Shown in pieces: positions 27,688 to 37,865 of a stretch of DNA of 64,000 bases (position 1 is the stretch's first letter; every line of letters begins with the position of its first letter). The position numbers and the translations under genes were made by a program. Source of the stretch: Erwinia aphidicola (lineage in GTDB: Bacteria > Pseudomonadota > Gammaproteobacteria > Enterobacterales > Enterobacteriaceae). The notes beneath the pieces were generated by a model. That model made no database searches. It was not told where the DNA came from and was given only the letters and a program-made list of their open reading frames with translations. The stretch covers positions 62,001 to 126,000 of the forward strand of contig NZ_JACXBP010000005.1 of NCBI RefSeq assembly GCF_014773485.1. The letters are read 5' to 3'.

Positions 27688-28463
27688 CTTTTGGTTAACG
27701 GGGAGAATCCATACTGTTTGAACACGGCTGCGGCCTGCGGCCCTTTCAGATAGTTGTAGAACGCGGTGACGCTGGCGCTGTTATGGTCTTTCACGATGGC
27801 TATCGGGTACTCTACCGGTTTGTGGCTGGCCTGCGGGAAAGTGCCGACGACCGTCACTTTTTTGCTGGCGATAGCGTCTGAACCATACACGATACCGTAA
27901 GGGGTTTCATCACGTTCGACCAGCGCCAGGGCGGCACGCACGCTATTACCCGGGGCCAGCATCGGCGAGACCTGCTGCCAGGCGCCCAGTTTCTCCAGGG
28001 CCTCTTTAGCGTAGATCCCGGCCGGAACGTGATCCGGATCGCCAACGGCCAGACGCTGCCCTTTCAGCAGGCCCTTCCAGTCGGTTTTTTCACTGATGGT
28101 AACGGCCTGCGCTTTCGTCGAGGCCGGCGCCACCAGCACCAGATCGTTGCCCAGCAGGGTAAAGCGGCTGGCGTCATCAATGGTTTTCTTCCCGGAGGCG
28201 TAATCCATCCACTGCTGATCGGCGGAGATAAACAGATCGGCCGGAGCGCCCTGCTCAATCTGGCGCGCCAGCGTTGACGAGGAAGCAAAAGAAGAGACAA
28301 TTTTGACCTCTTTGCCTTTCTCATACTGGCTGGCGATATCCTGCAGTGCATTAGTCAGGGAAGCGGCGGCAAACACGGTGATGTTCTCGGCCGCCATTGC
28401 GTGGCCGCCTACGCTCAGACTGACGGCCGCCGCAGCCAGCCACGGGTTCCAGTTTACAGACAT
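27681..28463 (-). CDS. modA: Molybdate-binding periplasmic protein
   Basis: ModA is a 260-residue class II solute-binding protein with a signal peptide (cleavage near HAMA-AENI). Motifs are VFAAASLTNALQDI, FASSSTLARQIEQGAPADLFISA and YGIVYGSDA. The C-terminus reads FKQYGFSPLTKSF; the remembered E. coli end is shorter. The stop codon lies inside the ERIC end, so the last residues may come from insertion of that element. A GGAG site lies upstream, and a ModE box overlaps the promoter region. Confidence 0.97.
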   Translation of the reverse strand: MSVNWNPWLAAAAVSLSVGGHAMAAENITVFAAASLTNALQDIASQYEKGKEVKIVSSFASSSTLARQIEQGAPADLFISADQQWMDYASGKKTIDDASRFTLLGNDLVLVAPASTKAQAVTISEKTDWKGLLKGQRLAVGDPDHVPAGIYAKEALEKLGAWQQVSPMLAPGNSVRAALALVERDETPYGIVYGSDAIASKKVTVVGTFPQASHKPVEYPIAIVKDHNSASVTAFYNYLKGPQAAAVFKQYGFSPLTKSF

Positions 28464-28489
28464 GATGTTTCTCCGGTTTCAGGGGGTTA

Positions 28490-28515
28490 CGTTATATACT
28501 TTATGATATAGCGAT
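28490..28515 (-). promoter_or_regulatory. ModE operator of modABC
   Basis: On the coding strand the site reads ATCGCTATATCA, then TAAAG, then TATATAACG, matching the ModE consensus of two CGCTATATA-type arms in inverted orientation. It lies 27-52 bases upstream of modA and should repress modABC when molybdate is plentiful. Confidence 0.9.
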
Positions 28516-28593
28516 GAATTACCCTCTGCCACAGTAAATATCGGCATTGGCGGGAAGAAGTTTAATCGGGGGGAATTGGCAGGGTACAAAAGC

Positions 28594-28617
28594 AAACGCC
28601 CGGAGGTCCGGGCGTTT
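28594..28617 (-). terminator. Terminator after acrZ
   Basis: AAACGCCCGGA (28594-28604) pairs perfectly with TCCGGGCGTTT (28607-28617). On the acrZ strand the stem is followed by GCTTTTG. It lies between acrZ and the modA promoter, separating the two units. Confidence 0.8.
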
Positions 28618-28635
28618 AAAATGGCGCAATCAGTG

Positions 28636-28800
28636 TTACTGAGCGATGCGGTCTTTCTTCGCGGGTTGCTCGTTACGGTGACCGATTTTCGAGATCACGT
28701 TGAAGACTTCACCCAGTCCCCAGATCAGGCCGAGAATAATTGCCATCACGATTGGCACCATAATAATTGCTACGGCCAGGCCTTTCAGTAATTCCAGCAT
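28636..28800 (-). CDS. acrZ: AcrZ, small AcrAB-TolC accessory membrane protein
   Basis: Reading the minus strand gives 54 residues: [20 protein letters not shown], then [17 protein letters not shown], then [17 protein letters not shown]. The first two parts are nearly identical to E. coli AcrZ (49 residues), a single-helix protein that binds AcrB and alters substrate efflux. Its place between modE and modABC is the same as in E. coli. The hydrophilic tail is a few residues longer. Upstream GAGGCTTCC is the likely ribosome-binding region. Confidence 0.95.
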   Translation of the reverse strand: MLELLKGLAVAIIMVPIVMAIILGLIWGLGEVFNVISKIGHRNEQPAKKDRIAQ

Positions 28801-28955
28801 GGAAGCCTCATCTTGCTGAAGAAAAAAGTTATTGTAACGGGAGTCTCTAAGAATGCACTGACCTTTTGTGCTTTCGTGCGCTTTTTATGGCCAGTACTTC
28901 TATTCCGGGAGTAGCTGCTACAATCGCCGGCCAAAACTTATCACCCGGAGGATCT

Positions 28956-29735
28956 ATGCAGGCTGAAATTGCCCTGATACTGAAACGACAGCAGCGGCTG
29001 TTCGCCGACCCGCGCCGTATTGAACTGCTGCGCCAGGTGAAAGAGAGCGGATCGATCAGTCAGGGCGCGAAGCTGGCGGGCATCAGCTATAAAAGCGCCT
29101 GGGATGCCATCAATGAGATGAACCAGCTGGCAGAGCGCACGCTGGTCGAGCGCGCCACCGGCGGGAAAGGCGGCGGCGGCGCGCAGGTTACCGCCTGGGG
29201 AGAGCGCCTGCTGGACCTGTACGCCCTGCTTGAACAGATCCAGCAGAGAGCGTTTGATGTGTTGCAGGATGATGCCGCGCCCGGCAGTCTGTTAGCCGCG
29301 ATTGCGCGCTTTTCCCTGCAGACCAGCGCGCGCAACCAGTTCTTTGGCACCATCATCAGCCGCGACATTCAGCCGGTGCAGCAGCACGTTAGCGTGCAAC
29401 TGGCCGATGGCGTCACCCAGGTGCAGGTCGCGCTGACCGCTCAGAGCGCCGATCGCCTGGGGCTTACAAGCGGCAAAGAGGTGCTGGTGCTGATTAAGGC
29501 GCCGTGGGTTGAAGTGTCCAGCCAGCGCGTCGAGGCGGACAACCAGCTGTCCGGCACCGTGCGCGAGATTGAACAGGGTGAGACGCACAGCGAAATCCTG
29601 ATCGCCCTGAGCGGCGGTGAAACCCTGTGCGCCACCGTGGACAATCAGCATATTGCCCAGCAAAAACTGCAGCCGGGCGCGGCGGTGACAGCATATTTTA
29701 ATGCCGATCGCGCCATCATCGCGACGCTGCTCTGA
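28956..29735 (+). CDS. modE: Molybdate-responsive transcriptional regulator
   Basis: ModE binds molybdate and DNA as a dimer, repressing modABC and activating molybdoenzyme and moa genes. The 259 residues from MQAEIALILKRQQ have an N-terminal winged HTH (SISQGAKLAGISYKSAWDAI) and tandem C-terminal Mop domains with SARNQFFGTI and NQLSGTVREIEQG. The start is set by GGAGGA at 28947; a longer frame begins upstream but lacks family support. It is divergent from acrZ-modABC. Confidence 0.97.
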   Translation: MQAEIALILKRQQRLFADPRRIELLRQVKESGSISQGAKLAGISYKSAWDAINEMNQLAERTLVERATGGKGGGGAQVTAWGERLLDLYALLEQIQQRAFDVLQDDAAPGSLLAAIARFSLQTSARNQFFGTIISRDIQPVQQHVSVQLADGVTQVQVALTAQSADRLGLTSGKEVLVLIKAPWVEVSSQRVEADNQLSGTVREIEQGETHSEILIALSGGETLCATVDNQHIAQQKLQPGAAVTAYFNADRAIIATLL

Positions 29736-29803
29736 ATCCCGGGTGCGGGTTTGACAATCAGCAGCAGGAAGCCCCTAATCATCTCACGATGCAGCGACTC
29801 TCA

Positions 29804-29914
29804 ATAACTCGAGCCGCAGGAAGGCGGCAAGCCTGAGAAGCCCCAGCAGCTGAGATAACTGGGTGACTGGGGTGAGCAGGCGCAGCCAACGCATCTGTGG
29901 CTTGAAGTATGACG
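29804..29914 (+). repeat. ERIC element between modE and modF
   Basis: It contains CAGGAAGGCGGCAAG, AGCCCCAG, GTGACTGGGGTGAGCAGGCG and CAGCCAACGCATCTG followed by TTGAAGTATGACG, matching the ERIC consensus along its length (about 111 bp). The ends ACTCGAGCCGCAG and CTGTGGCTTGAAGT form an imperfect inverted repeat. It is in opposite orientation to the modA-modB copy. Confidence 0.92.
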
Positions 29915-29933
29915 TGCAATAATGGAATGAATA

Positions 29934-31403
29934 ATGTCAATGATGCAAATTACGCAGGGCATCTTTCGCCTGAGCGATACCCGAACGCTGAACCTGAATG
30001 ACTTAACCCTTAACGCGGATGAAAGCTGGGCGTTTGTCGGCGCTAACGGCAGCGGTAAATCGTCGCTGGCCCGCGCGCTCTCCGGCGAATTAGCGCCGTC
30101 CAAGGGCAGCGTCAACAGCCATTATCAGCGCCCGGTGCGCTTGTCGCTGGAGCAGCTGCAAAAGCTGGTTTCCGATGAATGGCAGCGCAATAACACCGAC
30201 CTGCTCAGCCCCGGTGAAGACGATACCGGCCGCACCGCCGCTGAGATTATCCAGGACGAGGTCAAAGACCCCGCTCGCTGCCAGCAGCTGGCGACGCGGT
30301 TTGGCATTGCGCACCTGCTGACGCGCCGCTTTAAATATCTCTCAACCGGCGAGACGCGCAAAACGCTGCTGTGCCAGGCGCTGATGGCGCAGCCGGACCT
30401 GCTGATCCTCGATGAGCCGTTTGACGGCCTTGACGTCGCTTCGCGCGCCAACCTGGCGAGCGTGCTGGGTGAACTGCAGCAGCCCGGATTTACTCTGGTG
30501 CTGGTGCTGAACCGCTTTGATGACATCCCCGATTTTATTGCGCACGTCGGCGTGCTGGCGGAGTGTACGCTAACCCACATCGGCGCGCGGGATGCTATCC
30601 TGGCGCAAGCCCTGGTGGCACAGCTGGCGCACAGCGAGCAGCTGGCCGGCATGACGCTGCCGGAAGCTGACGATGCCGCCGCCATCCCAGCGCTGCCCGC
30701 CGGGGCACCGCTGATAGTGCTGCGCGACGGCGTGGTCTCCTATAACGATCGCCCGATCCTCAACCAGCTGAGCTGGCAGGTGGATCGCGGCCAGCACTGG
30801 CAGATTGTCGGCCCGAACGGCGCGGGGAAGTCGACCCTGCTGAGCCTGGTCACCGGCGATCATCCGCAGGGTTACAGCAACGATTTAACCCTGTTTGGCC
30901 GCCGTCGCGGCAGCGGTGAAACCATCTGGGATATCAAGCAGCATATCGGCTACGTCAGCAGCAGTCTGCACCTTGATTACCGCGTCAGCAGCAGCGTGCG
31001 CAACGTGGTGATCTCTGGCTATTTTGACTCAATAGGCATTTATCAGGCGGTGTCTGACCGTCAGCAGGCGCTGGCCCGCGAGTGGCTGGCGCTGCTGGGA
31101 ATGCACGGCGCGCTGGCCGACTCCCCGTTCCACGATCTGTCGTGGGGCCAGCAGCGGCTGGTGCTGATTGCGCGCGCGCTGGTGAAACATCCGGCGCTGC
31201 TGATCCTCGATGAGCCACTGCAGGGGCTGGACCCCATCAACCGCCTGCTGGTCCGCCGCTTTGTCGATGTGCTGATTGGCGAAGGCCGCACCCAGCTGCT
31301 GTTTGTCTCCCACCATGCCGAAGATGCGCCGCAGTGTATTACCCATCGTCTGAGCTTTGTGGCCGACGGCGACGGCTATCGTTATACGCAAGAGGCATTG
31401 TAG
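29934..31403 (+). CDS. modF: ModF, duplicated ABC-type ATPase
   Basis: This is a 489-residue protein with two ABC ATPase domains in tandem. Walker A sites are GANGSGKSSLARAL and GPNGAGKSTLLSLV; Walker B sites are LLILDEPFDGLD and LLILDEPLQGLD. There is no membrane domain. Long identical stretches to E. coli ModF are apparent, for example VSDEWQRNNTD. The function is unclear; it is historically called photorepair protein PhrA and is co-transcribed with modE in E. coli. Here an ERIC lies between them. Confidence 0.96.
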   Translation: MSMMQITQGIFRLSDTRTLNLNDLTLNADESWAFVGANGSGKSSLARALSGELAPSKGSVNSHYQRPVRLSLEQLQKLVSDEWQRNNTDLLSPGEDDTGRTAAEIIQDEVKDPARCQQLATRFGIAHLLTRRFKYLSTGETRKTLLCQALMAQPDLLILDEPFDGLDVASRANLASVLGELQQPGFTLVLVLNRFDDIPDFIAHVGVLAECTLTHIGARDAILAQALVAQLAHSEQLAGMTLPEADDAAAIPALPAGAPLIVLRDGVVSYNDRPILNQLSWQVDRGQHWQIVGPNGAGKSTLLSLVTGDHPQGYSNDLTLFGRRRGSGETIWDIKQHIGYVSSSLHLDYRVSSSVRNVVISGYFDSIGIYQAVSDRQQALAREWLALLGMHGALADSPFHDLSWGQQRLVLIARALVKHPALLILDEPLQGLDPINRLLVRRFVDVLIGEGRTQLLFVSHHAEDAPQCITHRLSFVADGDGYRYTQEAL

Positions 31404-31410
31404 GTTTAAC

Positions 31411-31533
31411 GGGGCGAGCGGAAAAAATGGTCGTCATTACCTTCGTCGATATTCATCCGCACGGGGCGACCGGAAAAAATGGTCGCCCCCTACAGGGTTC
31501 CGCGTGGGGCTGACCTTCTGTTTCGGTTAGCCC
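31411..31533. repeat. REP-like palindromes between modF and gal operators
   Basis: A degenerate copy (GGGGCGAGC...ATGGTCGTC) is followed by GGGGCGACC/GGTCGCCCC with loop GGAAAAAAT and foot CTACA (about 31463-31494). Then comes GGGCTGACC...GGTTAGCCC with a T-rich loop, ending at 31533. One G-T mismatch occurs in the last stem. Confidence 0.85.
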
Positions 31534-31542
31534 ATTATCATA

Positions 31543-31558
31543 ATGTAACCGCTACCAT
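31543..31558 (-). promoter_or_regulatory. GalR/GalS operator, OI-type sequence
   Basis: On the minus strand the site reads ATGGTAGCGGTTACAT, one base from the remembered E. coli internal gal operator GTGGTAGCGGTTACAT. Here it lies upstream of the other operator, 88 bp centre to centre, rather than inside galE. Confidence 0.85.
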
Positions 31559-31630
31559 TATTCCTCCCACCTTGCCTGCTTATCAGTCAGCCCCGTACTA
31601 TTTTTATTGATACTTCGGATTTTTCAGCTT

Positions 31631-31646
31631 GTGTAAACGATTCCAT
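31631..31646 (+). promoter_or_regulatory. GalR/GalS operator, OE-type sequence
   Basis: GTGTAAACGATTCCAT matches the external E. coli gal operator GTGTAAACGATTCCAC in 15 of 16 bases. The bases that follow, up to TGTGCTATTTT at about 31680-31690, resemble the gal P1/P2 promoter with its CRP half-site (GATCACGCTTT). This makes it the control region for galTKM. Confidence 0.9.
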
Positions 31647-31737
31647 TTATACAGACTTGATCACGCTTTCCGCAGCGACTCTGTGCTATTTTCCTTCACA
31701 GCAAAAAATGCATAAAAAAGGTTACCAGGAACTCAAC

Positions 31738-32784
31738 ATGCAGAAATTTAATCCGGTCGATCACCCGCATCGCCGTTATAACCCACTGTCCGATCAGTGG
31801 ATTCTGGTTTCACCGCACCGGGCCAAACGCCCCTGGCAGGGTGCGCAGGAAACCCCGTCGCAGGATAAACTGCCGGCGCACGATCCTGACTGCTTCCTTT
31901 GCCCCGGCAATACGCGCGTCACCGGGGATAAAAACCCCGACTACAGCAGCACCTACGTGTTTACGAATGACTTTGCTGCGCTGATGACCGATACCCCGGA
32001 CGCGCCGCAAAGCGAAGATATGCTGATGCGCTGCGAGAGCGCGCGCGGCACCAGCCGGGTGATCTGCTTCTCCCCCGATCACAGTAAAACCCTGCCCGAG
32101 CTGACGGTTGCGGGGCTGATTGAGGTGGTGAAAACCTGGCAGGAACAGAGCGCCGACCTCGGTCAGCACTATCCCTGGGTGCAGGTATTTGAGAACAAAG
32201 GCGCGGCGATGGGCTGCTCCAACCCGCATCCGCACGGCCAGGTGTGGGCTAACAGCTTCCTGCCTAACGAAGCGAAGCGTGAAGACGATCTGCAGCGCGC
32301 TTATTTCAGCAAAAACGGTGCGCCGATGCTGGTGGATTACGCCGCACGCGAGCTAAAAGACGGCAGCCGCACGGTGGTCGAAACCGAACACTGGCTGGCC
32401 GTGGTGCCGTGGTGGGCAGCGTGGCCGTTTGAAACGCTGCTGCTGCCAAAGGCGCATATTAAACGCATCACCGATTTGAGTGAGGCGCAGCGCGACGATC
32501 TGGCGCTGGCGTTGAAAAAACTCACCAGCCGCTATGACAATCTGTTCCAGTGCTCCTTCCCTTATTCAATGGGCTGGCACGGCGCGCCGTTTAACGATGA
32601 CGCCAATGACCACTGGCAGCTGCACGCGCACTTCTATCCCCCGCTGCTGCGCTCGGCAACGGTGCGTAAATTTATGGTCGGCTATGAAATGCTGGCTGAA
32701 ACCCAACGTGATTTAACGGCGGAGCAGGCGGCAGAACGTCTGCGCGCCGTCAGCGATATTCATTTCCGTGAGACGGGAGCATAA
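31738..32784 (+). CDS. galT: Galactose-1-phosphate uridylyltransferase
   Basis: GalT exchanges UMP between UDP-glucose and galactose-1-phosphate. The 348 residues from [17 protein letters not shown] match the family; an upstream extension is not supported. The active-site triad motif NPHPHGQVW and zinc-ligand CLCPGN-type motif (DCFLCPGN) are present. Here it is the first gene of the operon; galE, normally ahead of it, is absent. Confidence 0.98.
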   Translation: MQKFNPVDHPHRRYNPLSDQWILVSPHRAKRPWQGAQETPSQDKLPAHDPDCFLCPGNTRVTGDKNPDYSSTYVFTNDFAALMTDTPDAPQSEDMLMRCESARGTSRVICFSPDHSKTLPELTVAGLIEVVKTWQEQSADLGQHYPWVQVFENKGAAMGCSNPHPHGQVWANSFLPNEAKREDDLQRAYFSKNGAPMLVDYAARELKDGSRTVVETEHWLAVVPWWAAWPFETLLLPKAHIKRITDLSEAQRDDLALALKKLTSRYDNLFQCSFPYSMGWHGAPFNDDANDHWQLHAHFYPPLLRSATVRKFMVGYEMLAETQRDLTAEQAAERLRAVSDIHFRETGA

Positions 32785-32786
32785 CC

Positions 32787-33928
<1,142 letters not shown>

Positions 33929-33935
<7 letters not shown>

Positions 33936-34969
33936 ACCTCAACCGCAACTCGCACGCCCCCGACGGCGCGGCGTGGCGCATCACCACCCTGCGCAACCGC
34001 AACGGGATGGTTGCAACATTTATGGACTGGGGCGCGACCTGGCTCTCCGCCCGCGTACCGATGGGTGACGGCAGCGTGCGTGAAGCGCTGCTTGGCTGCG
34101 CCACCCCGTCTGACTATCTGCAGCAGTCGGCCTATCTCGGCGCCACGGTGGGCCGTTACGCCAACCGCATCGCCCATGCGCAGATCGCGCGCGACGGCGT
34201 AATCTTTCCGCTAGCCGCCAATCAGGGCGAGCATCAGCTGCACGGTGGCCCGGATGGCTTCCACAATCGCCGCTGGCAGATTGTCAGTCAAAGCGACAGC
34301 GAGGTGGAGTATCGCCTGGATTCGCCGGATGGCGATCAGGGTTTTCCAGGCAATTTGCTGGTCTCCCTGCGCTATCAGCTGAGCGACGACAACACCCTGT
34401 CGATTCGCTATCACGCCACGGTGGATAAAGCCTGCCCGGTCAATCTGACCAACCACGCCTACTTCAATCTGGATGCGCAGCACGGCGATGCCCGCCAGCA
34501 CCAGCTGTTGCTCAATGGCGATCGCTATCTGCCGGTGGACAGCGCGGGCATTCCCAATGCGCCGCTGAAGGACGTGGCGGGGACCAGCTTTGATTTCCGC
34601 CAGCCGAAGAGCGTGCAGCAGGATTTCCTGCAGGACGATGACCAGCGGGCGGTAAAAGGCTACGACCACGCCTTCCTGTTAAATACCCAGGATGGCGAAA
34701 GCCCGGCTGCTCAGCTGTGGTCTGCCGATGGCAAACTGCGCCTCAATGTGTTTACCACCGCCCCGGCGCTGCAGTTCTACAGCGGGAATTATCTGGAAGG
34801 CACCCCGTCACGCGAACAGGGCGTCTATACTGCTTTCCAGGGAATTGCGCTGGAGAGCGAGTTTCTCCCCGACTCGCCGCATCACCCTGAGTATCCGCAG
34901 CCCGACTGCTGGCTGCAGCCAGGTGAATCGTATCAGTCAGTGACGCGTTACCAACTGACGGCGGTTTGA
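33929..34969 (+). CDS. galM: Galactose mutarotase (aldose 1-epimerase)
   Basis: GalM interconverts the alpha and beta anomers of galactose. The 346 residues include catalytic and binding motifs [21 protein letters not shown] and [11 protein letters not shown]. The C-terminal [16 protein letters not shown] holds the catalytic glutamate. It is the last gene of galTKM. Confidence 0.97.
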
Positions 34970-35126
34970 TAAAGCGCATGAAAATCGCGCATCGCGACAG
35001 TTACGGGCTTACGCGCTGCGCAGAATTCAGCTATGGTAATGCACATTAAAATTGCCGTGCGGTTCTTTCCGGCAGTTTACCGGTCACCATTATCATAGAA
35101 ACGTAAAGTTATTAAGGAGTTAAGCT

Positions 35127-35879
35127 ATGGCTGTAACTAAGCTGGTTCTGGTACGTCACGGCGAAAGCCAGTGGAACAACGAAAACCGTTTCACCGGTTG
35201 GTACGACGTTGACCTGTCAGACAAAGGCCGCACCGAGGCGAAAGCCGCTGGTCAGCTGTTGAAGAAAGAGGGTTTCACCTTCGATTTCGCTTACACCTCC
35301 GTGCTGAAACGTGCCATCCACACCCTGTGGAACATTCTGGATGAAGTTGACCAGGTGTGGCTGCCGGTAGAGAAATCCTGGCGCCTGAACGAGCGTCACT
35401 ACGGTGCGCTGCAGGGTCTGGATAAAGCAGAAACCGCACAGAAATACGGTGACGATCAGGTTAAGCAGTGGCGTCGTGGCTTTGCCGTGACCCCACCAGA
35501 GCTGGACCGCGCCGATGAGCGTTTCCCTGGCCACGACCCGCGCTACGCGTCACTGACCGCTGAGCAGCTGCCAACCACCGAAAGCCTGGCGCTGACCATC
35601 GATCGCGTTCTGCCATACTGGAACGAATCTATCCTGCCACGTATGAAAAGCGGCGAGAAAGTGATCATCGCGGCCCACGGTAACTCCCTGCGTGCGCTGG
35701 TGAAATACCTGGACAACATGAGCGAAGAAGAGATCCTCGAGCTGAACATCCCAACCGGCGTGCCGCTGGTGTATGAGTTCGACGAAAACTTCAAACCAAT
35801 CAAACACTACTACCTGGGCGATGCCGACGAGATTGCTGCGAAAGCCGCAGCCGTCGCGAACCAGGGTAAAGCAAAATAA
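35127..35879 (+). CDS. gpmA: 2,3-bisphosphoglycerate-dependent phosphoglycerate mutase
   Basis: GpmA interconverts 3- and 2-phosphoglycerate in glycolysis. The 250 residues carry the phosphohistidine motif [10 protein letters not shown] near residue 10 and the second histidine in [12 protein letters not shown]. The codon choice is that of a highly expressed gene. An AAGGAG site precedes the ATG. It ends at a strong terminator shared with aroG. Confidence 0.98.
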   Translation: MAVTKLVLVRHGESQWNNENRFTGWYDVDLSDKGRTEAKAAGQLLKKEGFTFDFAYTSVLKRAIHTLWNILDEVDQVWLPVEKSWRLNERHYGALQGLDKAETAQKYGDDQVKQWRRGFAVTPPELDRADERFPGHDPRYASLTAEQLPTTESLALTIDRVLPYWNESILPRMKSGEKVIIAAHGNSLRALVKYLDNMSEEEILELNIPTGVPLVYEFDENFKPIKHYYLGDADEIAAKAAAVANQGKAK

Positions 35880-35896
35880 TTGCTGCTGATTTGATT

Positions 35897-35929
35897 GAAA
35901 AAAAACCCGCCTGATGGCGGGTTTTTTAT
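35897..35929. terminator. Bidirectional terminator between gpmA and aroG
   Basis: The sequence AAAAAAACCCGCC-TGAT-GGCGGGTTTTTTAT has a perfect stem flanked by A and T tracts, so it can act in both directions. It separates the convergent gpmA and aroG genes. Confidence 0.93.
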
Positions 35930-35942
35930 TGCCTGCAAGCCG

Positions 35943-36995
35943 TTACGCGCGGCGGGCTTTCACCGCGCTGGCCAGCTGGCGCAGCACGGTTTCAGTATCC
36001 TGCCAGCCGATGCAGCCGTCGGTGACGCTTTTGCCGTACACCAGCGGTTCACCGCTCTCCAGGTTCTGATTGCCCTCGACCAGATGGCTCTCAATCATCA
36101 CGCCGATAATTGCCTGCTCGCCGCCCGCAATCTGCTGCGCCACGTCAGTGGCAACATCCAGCTGCTTCTTAAACTGCTTGCTGCTGTTCGCATGGCTGAA
36201 GTCGATCATCACCTGGGCAGGCAGGCCGGCTTTTTCCAGACCGGCTTTCACCGCGCTGACGTGGTGAGCGCTGTAGTTTGGCTCTTTGCCGCCGCGCAGG
36301 ATGATATGGCAGTCTTCGTTACCGCTGGTTTCCACAATCGCCGAGTGGCCATATTTGGTCACGGAGAGGAAACAGTGTGGCGCACTGGCCGCGCCGATGG
36401 CGTCGATAGCCACTTTGATGGTGCCGTCGGTGCCGTTTTTGAAACCTACCGGGCAGGAGAGGCCGGATGACAGCTCGCGGTGGACCTGCGATTCCGTGGT
36501 ACGCGCGCCGATGGCGCCCCAGCTCATCAGATCGCCGACGTACTGTGGCGTGATCATATCGAGGAACTCACCCGCCGCCGGCAGGCCGCTGTCGTTGATC
36601 TCCACCAGCAGCTGGCGCGCAATACGCAGGCCGTCATTAATCTGGAAGCTGCCGTCCATATGGGGATCGTTGATCAGCCCTTTCCAACCCACGGTCGTAC
36701 GGGGTTTTTCAAAATAGACGCGCATCACCACTTCCAGCGAGTCTTTCATCTCGTCACGCAGCGCCAGCAGGCGGCCAGCGTACTCTTTAGCTGCCTTAGT
36801 ATCATGGATAGAGCAGGGGCCGATCACCACCAGCAGGCGATCGTCCTGGGAAGTCAGAATGTTATGGATTGCCTGGCGGGCCGAGGATACTGTTGCAGCA
36901 GCCTTGTCCGTGGCGGGGAATTTTTCAAATAACGCAACCGGAGGTAAAAGTTCTTTTATCTCTTTGATTCTTAAATCATCGTTTTGATAATTCAT
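35943..36995 (-). CDS. aroG: 3-deoxy-7-phosphoheptulonate synthase, AroG (Phe-sensitive) type
   Basis: AroG condenses PEP and erythrose-4-phosphate in the first step of aromatic amino-acid synthesis. The 350 residues start MNYQNDDLRIKEIKELLPP, the signature end of the Phe-feedback isozyme. Motifs are VVIGPCSIHD, RVYFEKPRTTVGWKG and IGARTTESQVHRE. Synteny with gpmA and ybgS agrees with E. coli aroG. A clear TyrR box was not seen. Confidence 0.97.
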   Translation of the reverse strand: MNYQNDDLRIKEIKELLPPVALFEKFPATDKAAATVSSARQAIHNILTSQDDRLLVVIGPCSIHDTKAAKEYAGRLLALRDEMKDSLEVVMRVYFEKPRTTVGWKGLINDPHMDGSFQINDGLRIARQLLVEINDSGLPAAGEFLDMITPQYVGDLMSWGAIGARTTESQVHRELSSGLSCPVGFKNGTDGTIKVAIDAIGAASAPHCFLSVTKYGHSAIVETSGNEDCHIILRGGKEPNYSAHHVSAVKAGLEKAGLPAQVMIDFSHANSSKQFKKQLDVATDVAQQIAGGEQAIIGVMIESHLVEGNQNLESGEPLVYGKSVTDGCIGWQDTETVLRQLASAVKARRA

Positions 36996-37266
36996 AATAT
37001 TTCCAGGTTATTTCATTGCCATACTGCACACCAGGCGCATCTCCTCCAATTTATCGTGACTCCCGGTGACTGTAAATCGCCTTTCGCGGATTCGTTGCTG
37101 ACGTGATTTGCTTTTTCTGGGAGCCCTACTACACTTTTAATCATTACCTCTTGAAATAAATCTATTTGCACAACTTATGATTGGCGAACGCCGCAATCAC
37201 ACTATTTTGTTTCAAACACCGTTAGATCTTGATGATGTCGTATTCAAAAATTAAAGGAGCATAATA

Positions 37267-37587
37267 ATGAATAAGTTCTCTATGGTACTACTGACAGCCG
37301 CAATGACTCTGGGCAGCACCGCTGCAATGGCCGACGGTTCAGCAAATGCAGCGGCCGATGCCGGCGCAGTGGCTGGCAGCGCAAAAGAAAATATTGCGCC
37401 TAACAAAGTTGATAACGACAAAATCAACACTGGCCATGAAACCCAGCATAAAACCATGAAGCACCATAAGAAAATGAGTGCTGATGAGATCAACAAAAAC
37501 ACGCAGTGCAAAGATGGCAAATGTCCGGACATTAACAAAAAAGTCGGCGCTGATGCGAATACCAAAACTGACGGTACTTCGCAGTAA
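37267..37587 (+). CDS. ybgS: YbgS-like small periplasmic protein
   Basis: This 106-residue protein has a signal peptide ending AMA (cleavage about residue 22) and a hydrophilic mature part. The motifs [32 protein letters not shown] and TKTDGTSQ match E. coli YbgS as remembered (126 residues). The two cysteines in CKDGKC could form a disulfide or bind metal. The function is unknown. It sits beside aroG as in E. coli, divergent from it. Confidence 0.9.
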   Translation: MNKFSMVLLTAAMTLGSTAAMADGSANAAADAGAVAGSAKENIAPNKVDNDKINTGHETQHKTMKHHKKMSADEINKNTQCKDGKCPDINKKVGADANTKTDGTSQ

Positions 37588-37631
37588 CGTTTGTTAAGTT
37601 CTGGCTGGCTGATTCTGGCTCGCTGAAAAAG

Positions 37632-37698
37632 AATCTGGCTGACCGGAAATCTGGCTAACCGGAAATCTGGCTGACCGAAAAAGAGGGTCAGCCACTAC
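37632..37698. repeat. 16-bp tandem repeat running into a REP-like palindrome
   Basis: AATCTGGCTGACCGGA is repeated at 37632, 37648 and 37664 with one change per later copy. The third copy forms the left arm of GGCTGACC/GGTCAGCC (37669-37693, loop GAAAAAGAG), followed by ACTACA. The tandem copies look like slippage duplications of a REP arm. Confidence 0.85.
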
Positions 37699-37781
37699 AT
37701 GACCGAGACAGAATATCAGCCGGTAGCTCGAGGCAGAACGTAGCCGTACGTCGAGGCAGAATGTCAGCCGGTGCATGACCC

Positions 37782-37813
37782 AGGAGAGCTTCGGCTCTCC
37801 TTTTCTCGTTTTT
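37782..37813 (+). terminator. Terminator after ybgS
   Basis: AGGAGAGC-TTCG-GCTCTCCT, an 8-bp stem with a stable TTCG tetraloop, is followed by TTTCTCGTTTTTTT. It lies just before the response-regulator gene and separates it from ybgS. Confidence 0.9.
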
Positions 37814-37865
37814 TTCCCGCCCACCTTCGGCTATCCTGAACCCCCTGCCTGATTTGGAACTGTTC

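Noticed and set aside
35030-35100. Possible Fur box upstream of gpmA
   Set aside because: ATTATCAT-like bits are present, but no 19-bp palindrome of adequate match was found.
37060-37100. Possible TyrR box upstream of aroG (TGTAAATCGCCTTTCGC)
   Set aside because: Only the left half fits TGTAAA-N6-TTTACA; the right half is too poor to call.
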